From contig JAAYSF010000081.1 of assembly GCA_012523975.1 (NCBI GenBank), forward strand, positions 1 to 42,990: a stretch of 42,990 nt of DNA. The letters are read 5' to 3'. Positions within the stretch are counted from its first letter, which is position 1, and the number at the start of each line of letters is the position of its first letter. This document shows positions 8,035 to 16,049 of the stretch, in pieces. This DNA is from Veillonellaceae bacterium. Its GTDB lineage: Bacteria > Bacillota > Negativicutes > JAAYSF01. The translations under genes and the position numbers were made by a program. A model generated the notes under the pieces. The model was not told the origin of the DNA, ran no database searches, and worked only from the letters and a program-made list of their open reading frames with translations.

Positions 8035-8727
8035 ATGGCTATTATCGGAATTCTCGGCGGTATGGGCCCAATGGCAACAGCTGATTTATTCACCAAAATC
8101 ATTCAACTCACCCCCGCAAATTGTGATCAGGAGCATATAAGAATAATAATTGACAATCATCCTCAAATACCTTCACGGGCCGATGCAATTTTACGGGGAA
8201 CGGAAAGTCCGCTCACCCATCTGCTTGAATCTGCCAAACTTTTAGAAAATGCCGGCGCAACATTTATAATTATGCCCTGTAATACAGCGCATTACTGGCA
8301 TGGAGAAATTCAAGCAGCCGTTAAAGTTCCGCTATTACATATAATCCAAAACGCTGCGACTCAGATTAAAGCTGAGCATCATGATCTATCCGGAAGAATA
8401 ATGCTGTTGGCAACTGACGGAACAGTGAAAACAAAAATGTATCAGGATGCTTTTTCGGCCCAGGGTATGGAGCTCCTTGTCCCTGAAGAGTCCGACCAGA
8501 CTATTGTTGACCAAGCTATCATTCAAGTCAAAGCCGGCCAAATCGGCCAGCATAACCAATTTTCCCAATTGCTTGACAAGTACGCTGCCGCAGGCGTTAA
8601 AGCTTTTATTGGCGGCTGCACCGAGGTTCCCCTCCTCTTTCCCTACCTCAAGGGAGATTACCAAACCTTTGATTCGACTCTCTTGCTGGCCAAAGCAGCA
8701 GTTGCCAAAGCTTTGGAGGCTAGATAA
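8035..8727 (+). CDS. Aspartate/glutamate racemase family protein
   Basis: The 230-residue product matches the RacD/YgeA amino-acid racemase family: GILGGMGPMAT at the N-terminus, the first catalytic cysteine in MPCNTAHYW and the second in GGCTEVPLLF. These cofactor-independent enzymes invert Asp or Glu using two cysteines. The frame opens five codons earlier at 8020, but that ATG lies within the Shine-Dalgarno sequence (ATGGAGGGA); the ATG at 8035 is eight bases after GGAGGG and fits the family start. A TATAAT at 7971-7976 is a possible -10. The preferred substrate (Asp or Glu) cannot be determined here. Confidence 0.86.
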   Translation: MAIIGILGGMGPMATADLFTKIIQLTPANCDQEHIRIIIDNHPQIPSRADAILRGTESPLTHLLESAKLLENAGATFIIMPCNTAHYWHGEIQAAVKVPLLHIIQNAATQIKAEHHDLSGRIMLLATDGTVKTKMYQDAFSAQGMELLVPEESDQTIVDQAIIQVKAGQIGQHNQFSQLLDKYAAAGVKAFIGGCTEVPLLFPYLKGDYQTFDSTLLLAKAAVAKALEAR

Positions 8728-8810
8728 CATTAGCTATGTGTGATATGAAACACAGTCATGTCCCAGTAAATAGGATATAGTAAAAACAAAAATTACTAGG
8801 AGATGATAAC

Positions 8811-9218
8811 ATGGCTGATGTGAAAAACTTGCTTCGGCAGCACAACGAAATTTTAGAGCTAATCGGTAAAATAAACGCCTTTACTACTTCCCAGCAAATC
8901 GAAGCTAATGCATTTTCAACATCGTTATTACTTGGTCAGTTAGCCGGCAAAATAAAAATTCATATGACGACTGAAGATAAATTTGTATATCCGGCTTTGC
9001 TAAACCATGCCAATCCAAAAGTTCAAAGCCTAAGCCGTCAATTTGCCGATGAAATGGGTGACTTAGCCAAAACCTTTGATTCGTATAAGACAAAGTACAT
9101 GAATGCCAGGGAGATAAGCGCCAATCCGGCTAGCTTTTTGCAGCAAACTAAGCTAGTAGCAGCAGCATTGGCAACGCGGATTGAAAAAGAGAACACCGAG
9201 TTATATCCGCTGCTTTAA
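8811..9218 (+). CDS. Hemerythrin HHE-domain protein
   Basis: The 135-residue helical protein carries the spaced ligand pattern of hemerythrin-like HHE domains: His11/Glu13 in LRQHNEI, HMTTEDKFVYP in the middle and RIEKENTELYP at the C-terminus. Some classic histidines are replaced by other residues (the last motif has Glu-Lys-Glu-Asn rather than His), so iron or oxygen binding may be altered. AGGAGATGATAAC precedes the ATG. It is monocistronic with a strong terminator after it. In anaerobes such proteins are linked to oxygen or NO sensing or Fe storage; which applies here is not known. Confidence 0.8.
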   Translation: MADVKNLLRQHNEILELIGKINAFTTSQQIEANAFSTSLLLGQLAGKIKIHMTTEDKFVYPALLNHANPKVQSLSRQFADEMGDLAKTFDSYKTKYMNAREISANPASFLQQTKLVAAALATRIEKENTELYPLL

Positions 9219-9250
9219 ATTTATTTGTCTAACTACTGATTTATTTAGCA

Positions 9251-9291
9251 AAAGGCCGTCTAAAAAGCGTTGCTGCTTTTAGACGGCCTTT
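9251..9291. terminator. Bidirectional terminator, hemerythrin gene / yqaA-like gene
   Basis: A long stem AAAGGCCGTCTAAAA / TTTTAGACGGCCTTT with a small central loop lies between two convergent genes and has T-rich flanks on both sides. Confidence 0.9.
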
Positions 9292-9294
9292 GCA

Positions 9295-9870
9295 TTAGTT
9301 TTCCCGTACTTTAACTTTATTCCGTTTTCTTTTTACGGCAATCCATATTATAACTGCGATTACGCCGGTCGCAATTAGTGTGGTATCTGAAAATTCTTTC
9401 AGTAGCTCCATCGCATACAGACCATAATAATAAATAAGTACTCCTTCGAGTAAAAATCGTTTAGCCCGGCCTAACGTTGCTGCAAATAGAAATAAGGTCA
9501 TGTTCAGTCTAAAAACTCCGGCACTAATGCTGACAAATTTAAAAGGAATTGGCGCTAACGATGCTAATAATATGGCCCAGACCCCGTAGTTAGTCACCCA
9601 ATGCTGGATTCTGTCGACATGTTTTTGCGGTACAAATTTCTGTATTATAGGGAGTCCAAAGCGCCTTCCGGCTAAGTAGCCAACAAGACCTCCTAAAATA
9701 GAAGCCCCTGTTGCAACCGCAGAGTAATATATCGCCTTTTCAGGCTCAGCTAGCGCCATTGGAATAAGCAATATATCAGGCAGTATCGGAGATATAAATG
9801 ACTCGGTAAAAGAAATAATTATCAGGCCAATCAAACCATACTGTCCAAGCAAATCAACGATTTGTTCCAA
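9295..9870 (-). CDS. YqaA/DedA-type VTT-domain membrane protein
   Basis: The 191-residue product is an integral membrane protein of the VTT (SNARE-associated Golgi, DedA superfamily) group: FTESFISPILPDILLIP at the N-terminus, a GG(L)VGYLAGRRFG re-entrant motif, LLASLAPIPFKFVSISAGVF in the second half and a basic C-terminal tail. YqaA proteins are poorly characterised; DedA relatives affect lipid carrier flipping and ion homeostasis. The start is TTG at 9870, eight bases after AAGGAGG; no ATG fits. A yybP-ykoY manganese riboswitch and its terminator lie in the leader (9923-10062), so expression should rise with Mn2+. Confidence 0.85.
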   Translation of the reverse strand: MEQIVDLLGQYGLIGLIIISFTESFISPILPDILLIPMALAEPEKAIYYSAVATGASILGGLVGYLAGRRFGLPIIQKFVPQKHVDRIQHWVTNYGVWAILLASLAPIPFKFVSISAGVFRLNMTLFLFAATLGRAKRFLLEGVLIYYYGLYAMELLKEFSDTTLIATGVIAVIIWIAVKRKRNKVKVREN

Positions 9871-9922
9871 AAACCAAACCTCCTTACTGCCATGGTTACC
9901 TAAATAATCTATATGCCCTAAT

Positions 9923-10062
9923 AAAACAAAACGAGACCTTAGTATGACAAATCATACTAAAGGTCTCGCAAATTGGTCAACACCTAAGTCTACCAACGGC
10001 AGAACCAAGTATTTCTACCAGGATTGTTGACTCTGCCCTTACTTGCTACTCCCCTTTAGGAA
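9923..10062 (-). promoter_or_regulatory. yybP-ykoY family Mn2+ riboswitch with terminator
   Basis: On the minus strand the leader carries the conserved yybP-ykoY core: CTAAAGGGGAGTAGC near 10057-10044 at the 5' end, a middle arm beginning GTCAACA and returning GTTGAC, and the 3' motif TTTGCGAGACCTTTAG. The 5' CTAAAGG can pair with the 3' CCTTTAG (P1). The same 3' strand is also the left arm of a 14-bp terminator stem (GAGACCTTTAGTATG / CATACTAAGGTCTC, with one bulged A) followed by GTTTTGTTTT. Ligand-stabilised P1 would block the terminator, i.e. an ON switch. Consensus and mechanism are known for the family; assignment here is by eye. Confidence 0.85.
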
Positions 10063-10070
10063 TCATTAAT

Positions 10071-10099
10071 AGTTTAGCCTAATAATTTGAAATTGTCAA
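10071..10099 (-). promoter_or_regulatory. Sigma-A promoter of the Mn2+ riboswitch / yqaA-like transcript
   Basis: TTGACA (10094-10099, minus strand) and TAAACT (10071-10076) are separated by 17 bases. Transcription would begin near 10064, immediately before the conserved riboswitch core. Confidence 0.75.
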
Positions 10100-10223
10100 T
10101 ATAACCTACGACCGCTTGACATGGCCCGCTCTCCTCGTATATGTATGGCAACTGCACTGTCATCAGTAGAAAACTCGATATTAACCAAGGCAATATTAGC
10201 TGATGGGAATAAGTCCGGCATTA

Positions 10224-11126
10224 TCACTCAATAGTATTTCTAAGGACTCCGATCTCGGCTATTTCTAGCTCCATTACGTCCCCTGACTTAAGGTACTTAG
10301 GCGGATTAAAACCAAGGCCCACCCCGGATGGAGTGCCTGTGGCAATAATATCGCCAGGTTCCAGGATAGTTGCCGATGAAATAGTCTCTATAATAGTAGG
10401 AATATCAAAAATCATATTCTGAGTGTTACTGCTTTGTCTGACTTCTCCGTTTATTTTGCATTTGATATCAAGTTTCTCCGGATTAGATAAGACAGATTTA
10501 TGGACAATACATGGTCCCATTGGGGCAAAGGTATCACAGCTCTTGCCCAATAACCATTGACCATGCCGAAATTGCAAATCGCGCGCCGATACATCATTGA
10601 TTATAGTATAGCCAAAGACATGCTCATAGGCTGCCGCTTTTTTAATTCCCAGACCTTTTTTACCGATAATTACACCAAGCTCGACTTCATAATCCAGCTG
10701 TGATACAATCTCCGGAAAGCTTTTAACAACGCTGTCCGGCCCTGTTACAGCGGTAGGAGCCTTAGAGAATAATACCGGAAACTTAGGAGCATTGGACTCT
10801 ATAGCTTTAGCTGTTTCTTTAATATGATCGCGATAATTCAGGCCTACGCAGAAAATGTTTTTTGTCGGGCGGGGAATTGGCGCAAGTAACTTGACATCAT
10901 TTATTTTTAAGGTTGCACAAGGATTAGTTTCAAACTTTTCTAGCAGTCGCTTGATAACGGGCAGCACCCGTTCTTCTTCATTAATAATCGCTAGCATAGT
11001 ATCCGGAATTATCGATGTTCCTAGAAGGCATTTTTCGGCCTCGGTAACCGGAATTATTTCATTGCCATTTTTCGTTAACAAGCCTACGTGGTCTACATCT
11101 TTTTCCTGGTAAGTAACAAATCTCAT
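10224..11126 (-). CDS. Fumarylacetoacetate hydrolase (FAH) family protein
   Basis: The 300-residue product has a ~75-residue N-terminal domain (MRFVTYQEKDVDHVG) and a C-terminal FAH domain: FCVGLNYRDHIKE, FSKAPTAVTGP, the metal-binding DYEVELGVIIGKKG (acidic ligands), GYTIINDVSARDLQ, CDTFAPMGPCIV and IATGTPSGVG. The family includes acylpyruvate hydrolases, oxaloacetate decarboxylases and 2-hydroxyhepta-2,4-diene-dioate isomerases, so the substrate is not resolved. GAGGAGGTAATAAA precedes the ATG. It is monocistronic; no catabolic partners are adjacent, which favours a housekeeping acylpyruvase or oxaloacetate decarboxylase role (inference). Confidence 0.87.
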   Translation of the reverse strand: MRFVTYQEKDVDHVGLLTKNGNEIIPVTEAEKCLLGTSIIPDTMLAIINEEERVLPVIKRLLEKFETNPCATLKINDVKLLAPIPRPTKNIFCVGLNYRDHIKETAKAIESNAPKFPVLFSKAPTAVTGPDSVVKSFPEIVSQLDYEVELGVIIGKKGLGIKKAAAYEHVFGYTIINDVSARDLQFRHGQWLLGKSCDTFAPMGPCIVHKSVLSNPEKLDIKCKINGEVRQSSNTQNMIFDIPTIIETISSATILEPGDIIATGTPSGVGLGFNPPKYLKSGDVMELEIAEIGVLRNTIE

Positions 11127-11387
11127 TTTATTACCTCCTCTGTTCCTTCAAGCCTCACGCCTTATGCTAAGTTTAGAAAATTAATAAATAACGCCTTCAT
11201 TAGCAGTTTTATTAATTCAATACTGCAACGTACTGGAAATTCCTGCAATAGCACAAAATTAAACATAACTCTTCCTTCCTGTCCCATATGCTAAAAGCCC
11301 AACAGCTTTTATTTTTATATTAACTTAGCTTGTAAAAATCCGTTTATTACCCTTGCGCTTTACCATAAAATGTTGTATTCTGGTTAT
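11127..11387. other. Intergenic region upstream of the FAH-family gene
   Basis: No supported gene. A small hairpin AAAAGC / GCTTTT with a CCAACA loop (11292-11309) followed by ATTTTTAT looks like a weak plus-strand terminator, but no plus-strand gene precedes it. The right end holds the putative promoter of the candidate small RNA (TTGCGC 11353-11358, TATTCT 11376-11381). Confidence 0.4.
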
Positions 11388-11475
11388 GGGGACTGCTATG
11401 GTACGCTATAGCAGAGGCAAAGGGTGGATAAAGGTGGACAGAAGGGAGAGCAGATCGGAAACGGCTCTCCCTTTT
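11388..11475 (+). ncRNA. Candidate small RNA with its own promoter and terminator
   Basis: A promoter-like pair TTGCGC (11353-11358) and TATTCT (11376-11381), 17 bases apart, is followed by a short element: a 7-bp hairpin CTGCTAT / ATAGCAG (11393-11414), a purine-rich linker with GGGTGG and AAGGTGGA (11415-11443), and an 8-bp hairpin GGGAGAGC / GCTCTCCC (11444-11471) followed by TTTTG. No convincing reading frame with a ribosome binding site is present. I do not recognise a known RNA family. The linker resembles repeated Shine-Dalgarno-like sequence. Confidence 0.45.
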
Positions 11476-11481
11476 GTTATG

Positions 11482-11513
11482 TAAAAATGCCGCGTTGAAA
11501 ATCAACGCGGCAT
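11482..11513 (-). terminator. Terminator of the MATE transporter operon
   Basis: The stem ATGCCGCGTTGA / TCAACGCGGCAT is 12 bp and perfect, and is followed on the minus strand by TTTTTAC. It lies 45 bases after the stop at 11558. Confidence 0.88.
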
Positions 11514-11557
11514 TTAATGTCTGCTTAAAATGATAGAAGCAAAAATGTTCCAGGCTG

Positions 11558-12913
11558 TCAGGCCCGACTCCCGATTGGCGAAAGGTTATCCCGTATCTCA
11601 CGAAATAACAGCATTGCTGTGAGTACTGTTGAGGTTAAGTCAGCAATCGGGCTGGCTAGCCATATTCCGCTTAGTCCCCACATTCTCGGTAAGATGACTA
11701 TCAACGGAATTAGGAAAAGCACCTGGCGTGATAAACTAAGCAACAAGGATTGTCTGGCTTTGCCAACTGCCTGAAAGTAGGTTGAGCCAACTATCTGAAG
11801 TCCAACTATCGGCATCATTGCTAAGAATACCCTCATACCGTTTGACCCAATCTCAATTAACTGTTGATTCTGATTAAATATAGCTATTATTTGAGCATTA
11901 AATAATTCGACTATTATAAAGCCCGAGAACGCAAACATAGTGGCTGCAATTGTCGCTTTTTTTAAAGCCTCGATTACCCTGTCGTAATTGCCCGCGCCAT
12001 AGTTATAGCCAATAATTGGCTGAACACCTTGGCTAATCCCAAAAATCGGCATAAGCATAAACACTGAAACCCTATTTACAACTCCCATTGCTGCAACTGC
12101 AATATCACCGCCATAATTAATAAGACTAAAATTATACAGAACGGCAACAATACTGGCGGCTACCTGCATAAAGAAGGATGACAAGCCAATTGCAAAAATT
12201 GTGTGGATAATCTCCATATCCAGCTTAAGGTTTGACCAGCGCAATTTGAGATAGCCGCGCCGCGGGCCGATAAAATATGCTAGTACCCATATTGCAGCAA
12301 CAGCCTGTGAAATTACTGTAGCCAGTGCCGAGCCGCCGATGCCCATGTTAAGGCCGAAAATAAACAGCGGATTTAATATAATATTCAGGATTGCCGATAT
12401 TAACATTGTAGCCATTGCTGTCTTAGGGCTGCCCTCGGCTCGGATTATATTATTTAAACCAAAGCCCACAAATGAGAAGATACTACCGCCGATAATTATT
12501 CTCGTGAACTCTCTGGCATATGGTAAAACAGCCTGCTCCGCTCCTAATAAAATTAAAATGGGGTCCAAAAATAGCAGCACAACTGTTGTCAACGTTATCG
12601 CAATAATAAGCGATAGGGAAAAGGCATTTCCCAAAATCTTCTCGGCCTGCGCTTTTTTTCGCTGACCAATAGATATGGAGATTTGCGCAGTGGCTCCAAT
12701 GCCGACTAACATACCAAAAGCCATTAGAACCAACATAACCGGGAAAGCGATTGTAACGGCGGCAAGTCCCAATTCTCCTACGCCGTTGCCGACAAAAATA
12801 CTGTCGACAACATTATATAAGGCACTTACTAGCATTCCCGTGACAGCCGGCAGTGAAAATTCCCAAAGCAAGCTTCCGATACTCTTTTCACCAAGAGCAT
12901 TAGGATTATCCAT
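11558..12913 (-). CDS. MATE family efflux transporter
   Basis: The 451-residue product has 12 predicted membrane segments in two homologous halves, with MATE features: LLWEFSLPAVTGMLVSALYNVVDSIFVG at the start, LAAVTIAFP, and in the second half GISQGVQPIIGYNYGAG and QAVGKARQSLLLSLSRQ. MATE proteins export cationic compounds, drugs or metabolites in exchange for Na+ or H+. AGGAGAGATAT precedes the ATG. It lies 26 bases downstream of the metallophosphoesterase gene at 12940, so the two probably form one transcript ending at the 11482 terminator. The substrate is unknown. Confidence 0.92.
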   Translation of the reverse strand: MDNPNALGEKSIGSLLWEFSLPAVTGMLVSALYNVVDSIFVGNGVGELGLAAVTIAFPVMLVLMAFGMLVGIGATAQISISIGQRKKAQAEKILGNAFSLSLIIAITLTTVVLLFLDPILILLGAEQAVLPYAREFTRIIIGGSIFSFVGFGLNNIIRAEGSPKTAMATMLISAILNIILNPLFIFGLNMGIGGSALATVISQAVAAIWVLAYFIGPRRGYLKLRWSNLKLDMEIIHTIFAIGLSSFFMQVAASIVAVLYNFSLINYGGDIAVAAMGVVNRVSVFMLMPIFGISQGVQPIIGYNYGAGNYDRVIEALKKATIAATMFAFSGFIIVELFNAQIIAIFNQNQQLIEIGSNGMRVFLAMMPIVGLQIVGSTYFQAVGKARQSLLLSLSRQVLFLIPLIVILPRMWGLSGIWLASPIADLTSTVLTAMLLFREIRDNLSPIGSRA

Positions 12914-12939
12914 ATATCTCTCCTACATTGTTATGTTAA

Positions 12940-14094
12940 TCATTTGCTACTGAAAGAAATATCTATCTCCACAAGTTCAGGGCTGTTGCCAATTCGAATC
13001 GGAGGACCCCATGTTCCAAAACCGCACGATACTATTATTTGCATATCGCCTTTTTTTAAATAGCCCCAGTCAACTTCAAAAACCCGGCTGGTTATTAAAC
13101 TGTTAGGGAAAAATTGTCCCCTGTGAGTATGCCCGGCAAGCAGCAGATCAATCCCCAGAGTTTCGGCAATGTTTAAATCATAGGGCTGATGATCGAGCAG
13201 GATAATCGGCAATAAATAATCAGCATCTTTAATTACAGCACCCAGTTGCTGCCGCGGCCTTCCTGTCATTTCTTTAACTGTAGGATCGTCCCGCCCCGCA
13301 ATATAAAAGCAATTATTTATCTTGACCATTTTATCCCGCAATACAGTAAGACCCGACTGTTCCAAACTATTGACGACCAGATTAGCATGACCGCCAAGAT
13401 ATTCATGATTGCCGAGAACGGCATAAGCACCAAACTTAGGCTTAAGCTTGCGTAAAATTCCCGGCATTTCCCGCTCGGCAAAAAACGCAACATTCTCATC
13501 AATAGTATCACCAGCAAAAAAGATAATGTCAGGATTGATGTTATTAATCATTGCAACCATTTTTTCCAGTCGCCGCCGGCCTACTATTGGCCCAAGATGG
13601 ATATCAGCTACTAACACAGCCTTTAACCCGGAAAGGCTACAAGCCGGTTTAGATATGCAGATTTTATAATGTTTTACTACGGGCCGCCGCGCGTTATACG
13701 ACCCCCAGACCATAAGGGTGACAAGCAGGCAAGAAACGGTCGCTCCCCAAAACTGCGGATTTGAAGAAATCCCCGCAGGAAAAATGCCCAGTCCATATCC
13801 CGCCAATCTAATAACGTCGGCCAATAGCCAAATAAAAAATCCATAATAAGTAATACCCAGCCAATAACCGCTTATTACATTAAGCGTTACGCTGACTCGC
13901 CCTTTTAAATAGCTGCTGGTCCAGCGGCTAATAGCCGGGGTAACGGCAAACAGGCCATATATTATCCAGTATAAGATTGGACTAATAGATATAATGCTAT
14001 TTAAGGTTTGAAAAAACCTTAGGCCTATATAGTAGTTAGCTCCCCCGTATACAACGAGAAATATGCTGAAAAAGGTAAAAAACTTATTACCCAT
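12940..14094 (-). CDS. Membrane-anchored metallophosphoesterase (YkuE/YaeI-like)
   Basis: The 384-residue protein has an N-terminal membrane domain (segments about 8-24, 38-54, 74-96, 116-132) followed by a calcineurin-like phosphoesterase domain with all metal-binding motifs: DIHLG (Asp164, His166), GDTID (Asp196), GNHEY (Asn229, His230), DHQP and GHTHRGQ. Relatives include UDP-diacylglucosamine-type and lipid phosphoesterases; the substrate is unknown. AAAGGGGGGACTA precedes the ATG. It is probably co-transcribed with the MATE gene downstream. It is a paralogue of the next gene at 14303. Confidence 0.87.
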   Translation of the reverse strand: MGNKFFTFFSIFLVVYGGANYYIGLRFFQTLNSIISISPILYWIIYGLFAVTPAISRWTSSYLKGRVSVTLNVISGYWLGITYYGFFIWLLADVIRLAGYGLGIFPAGISSNPQFWGATVSCLLVTLMVWGSYNARRPVVKHYKICISKPACSLSGLKAVLVADIHLGPIVGRRRLEKMVAMINNINPDIIFFAGDTIDENVAFFAEREMPGILRKLKPKFGAYAVLGNHEYLGGHANLVVNSLEQSGLTVLRDKMVKINNCFYIAGRDDPTVKEMTGRPRQQLGAVIKDADYLLPIILLDHQPYDLNIAETLGIDLLLAGHTHRGQFFPNSLITSRVFEVDWGYLKKGDMQIIVSCGFGTWGPPIRIGNSPELVEIDISFSSK

Positions 14095-14241
14095 TAGTCC
14101 CCCCCTTTATGAGAACTCTGAATACATACAAATATTATTGTGATACTGGCAGTTAATAACCTTCCCGAACAGTATTAGATTATGCTATTATCCGCCTAGT
14201 TTAGTATTACCAGGCTTATTCTATATTTCTTTCGGTTAAAC

Positions 14242-14280
14242 AAAAGTAAAGGCGCGACTAAATAGCGCGCCTTTACTTTT
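14242..14280 (-). terminator. Terminator after the second metallophosphoesterase gene
   Basis: The 15-bp stem AAAAGTAAAGGCGCG / CGCGCCTTTACTTTT encloses a 9-nt loop and is followed on the minus strand by GTTTAACC. It separates the two metallophosphoesterase genes into different transcripts. Confidence 0.88.
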
Positions 14281-14302
14281 GTTGTACAAACTTCTGGTGT
14301 CA

Positions 14303-15487
14303 TTATTGCTGAGGATAAAGCGTGAAAAAGGCTATTTCGGCCGGGCAGCCTAACCGGTACGGCAGCCAGTTGCCAGTGCCGAGATGAACGTAACCGTACA
14401 TCTCGGCTTGTTTATACATGCCGCGCATATAGCGGTATTGGGCCGGCAAAAGTGAATGACCAAACAATGCTACTTGTCCGCCGTGGGTATGTCCGGTCAA
14501 AGTGAGCGGAATACCGGTATCAAAAGCATTAATAATAAAATCCGGGTGATGGCTGAGCAAAATGGTAAAAGCACCATGGGGCACATCGGCCATTGTCTGC
14601 CCTATCATCCTACCCCGTTCGGAAACTTGCATTTCAGCATTTTTAGCCCAGGGATAATCGACACCTGCCAAATAGAAAGGAGTATCTCCATCTGCTATTT
14701 TAATGGCCCTGTTTTCCAGCAGCACCACGCGGCTATTTTCTAAGGCCCTGCGTATCCTGTTAATATCGCGAAAATATTCGTGATTTCCCCAGCTGAAATA
14801 TATTCCATCGGGAATTTGCGGAGCTATGGCGGAAAGGCGTTCAAAAGTCCGTTCAGCCAAAGCAACCTCGTCAATTAAATCACCGGTAATTACAAGCATA
14901 TCAGGTTTTTCAGCTAAAATTGTCTTAAGGACGCTGTCGAGTTTTTCAAGACTGAAGTAAAGACCAATGTGGGTATCACTAAGCTGAGCAATTTTATAGC
15001 CGCTTAGCGATTTTGGCAGCTGCGGCAAAGTTAAACTGTGATGCTGCAAAACTATTTTTGAACCGCCGCTAAATACGCCATAACCTGTCAACCCTAGCGT
15101 GCTAAGTGGTAAGGCCGCTACCATACCGCGCAGGAAATTACGCCGCGTGATATTATTGCTCTCCTTATCGTCGGTCTGTTGCTCATCATCCTTAGCAAAC
15201 CGTACGATTGCATAAATCAGTGGCATTGCTATCAGGGCTGTTATTTGACCAATAAGCCAGACAATGGCTACCTTCATTAATGCCGCTGTCAGCGCGGCCG
15301 ACGGACTAAATCGACCAAGAGTGACAATAATCAGAGAACCTACGGTAATAAGCCAATAAGCATAAACTACATTTTTGCTGCGATAATACGGAAACTGCTT
15401 TTTGAGAAAAAACAAAACCAGCCATGCTATTCCCAGGTCAAGCAGAATAAGGATCGCAAAGAACCAATACTTAGGACTACTGTGCAT
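14303..15487 (-). CDS. Metallophosphoesterase with N-terminal membrane domain and internal Tat-like motif
   Basis: The 394-residue product has three or four N-terminal membrane segments (about 8-28, 40-58, 68-97), a charged linker, then NNITRRNFLRGMVAALPLST (Arg115-Arg116) followed by a hydrophobic stretch, which looks like a twin-arginine signal placed inside the protein. The phosphoesterase domain follows with DTHIG (Asp171, His173), GDLID, GNHEY, LSHHPD and GHTHGGQ. B. subtilis YkuE, a related enzyme, is a Tat substrate whose Tat signal is at the N-terminus; here an extra membrane domain precedes it. No strong ribosome binding site is visible beyond GAGGAGGGTTTA just before the ATG, which is good. 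It has its own terminator. Confidence 0.87.
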   Translation of the reverse strand: MHSSPKYWFFAILILLDLGIAWLVLFFLKKQFPYYRSKNVVYAYWLITVGSLIIVTLGRFSPSAALTAALMKVAIVWLIGQITALIAMPLIYAIVRFAKDDEQQTDDKESNNITRRNFLRGMVAALPLSTLGLTGYGVFSGGSKIVLQHHSLTLPQLPKSLSGYKIAQLSDTHIGLYFSLEKLDSVLKTILAEKPDMLVITGDLIDEVALAERTFERLSAIAPQIPDGIYFSWGNHEYFRDINRIRRALENSRVVLLENRAIKIADGDTPFYLAGVDYPWAKNAEMQVSERGRMIGQTMADVPHGAFTILLSHHPDFIINAFDTGIPLTLTGHTHGGQVALFGHSLLPAQYRYMRGMYKQAEMYGYVHLGTGNWLPYRLGCPAEIAFFTLYPQQ

Positions 15488-15608
15488 TAAACCCTCCTCA
15501 GAACTTCGGCGTCAAAAAGTCTTCTCTAATATTTTAGGTATTTCCTGCTAAATTATGTTGTAGGAATTTCAACAAATAAAAGTGAATCGGCCTAACACGG
15601 CCATAAGC

Positions 15609-15645
15609 AAAGCAGGCCTGCATTATAGTGGCAGGCCTGCTTTTT
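15609..15645 (-). terminator. Terminator after the SASP-like gene
   Basis: AAAGCAGGCCTGC pairs with GCAGGCCTGCTTT around a 10-base loop. The plus side ends in five Ts; the minus side has a TTGCTTATGG tail. Placed just after the minus-strand stop at 15654, it most likely ends that gene. Confidence 0.7.
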
Positions 15646-15653
15646 AGGGTTAA

Positions 15654-15938
15654 TTATTCGGAGTAATCGTTATTAGCATCAGCTTTTGCGGTTAAAGTCC
15701 CAAATTGACTTTTGCTTTGTTGAGCTTTGCTAGCATTTTGGCTTTGATTCGAACTAGTGTAATCATTATTAGCGTCAGCTTTAGCAGTAAGCGTACCAAA
15801 TTGACTTTTGCTTTGCGCGCTTTGGTTTTTCGTACTAGAAGGTTGACTCGAGCTAGTGTAGTCCTGGTTTGCATCAAATTGAGCAGTCATTGTGCCAAAC
15901 TGTGATTTAGACGATTGATTCTTTTTGTTCTTTGACAT
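15654..15938 (-). CDS. Probable gamma-type small acid-soluble spore protein (SspE-like)
   Basis: The 94-residue product is Gln/Asn/Ser/Ala/Lys-rich with no hydrophobic core and three tandem units. Each unit starts SKSQFGT and continues TA-DAN-DY; units two and three share 18 identical residues (43-60 and 75-92). Gamma-type SASPs of spore formers have repeated QFGTEFASE-type units and act as amino-acid reserves rather than DNA binders; the match here is by repeat layout and composition, not by full consensus. The ATG at 15938 follows GGGAGGTATGCCAG; a longer frame to 16016 adds 26 unlikely residues. Synonymous differences between the DNA repeats show selection on the protein. Confidence 0.62.
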   Translation of the reverse strand: MSKNKKNQSSKSQFGTMTAQFDANQDYTSSSQPSSTKNQSAQSKSQFGTLTAKADANNDYTSSNQSQNASKAQQSKSQFGTLTAKADANNDYSE

Positions 15939-16049
15939 CTGGCATACCTCCCGCAATAATTTTTGCAATCGGCTCCACCTATAGTTTTTCCTAATAAAAT
16001 AGCTATATACTCGCAAAAAAACATGCCAACTCAGACATAGAATGGGTAA

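Noticed and set aside
11292-11318. Plus-strand terminator hairpin upstream of the FAH gene
   Set aside because: No plus-strand gene ends there; the 6-bp stem is weak and may be chance.
11347-11601. Minus-strand open frame overlapping the candidate small RNA and the MATE gene end
   Set aside because: It crosses two strong terminator hairpins, has no ribosome binding site and its protein looks like a random translation.
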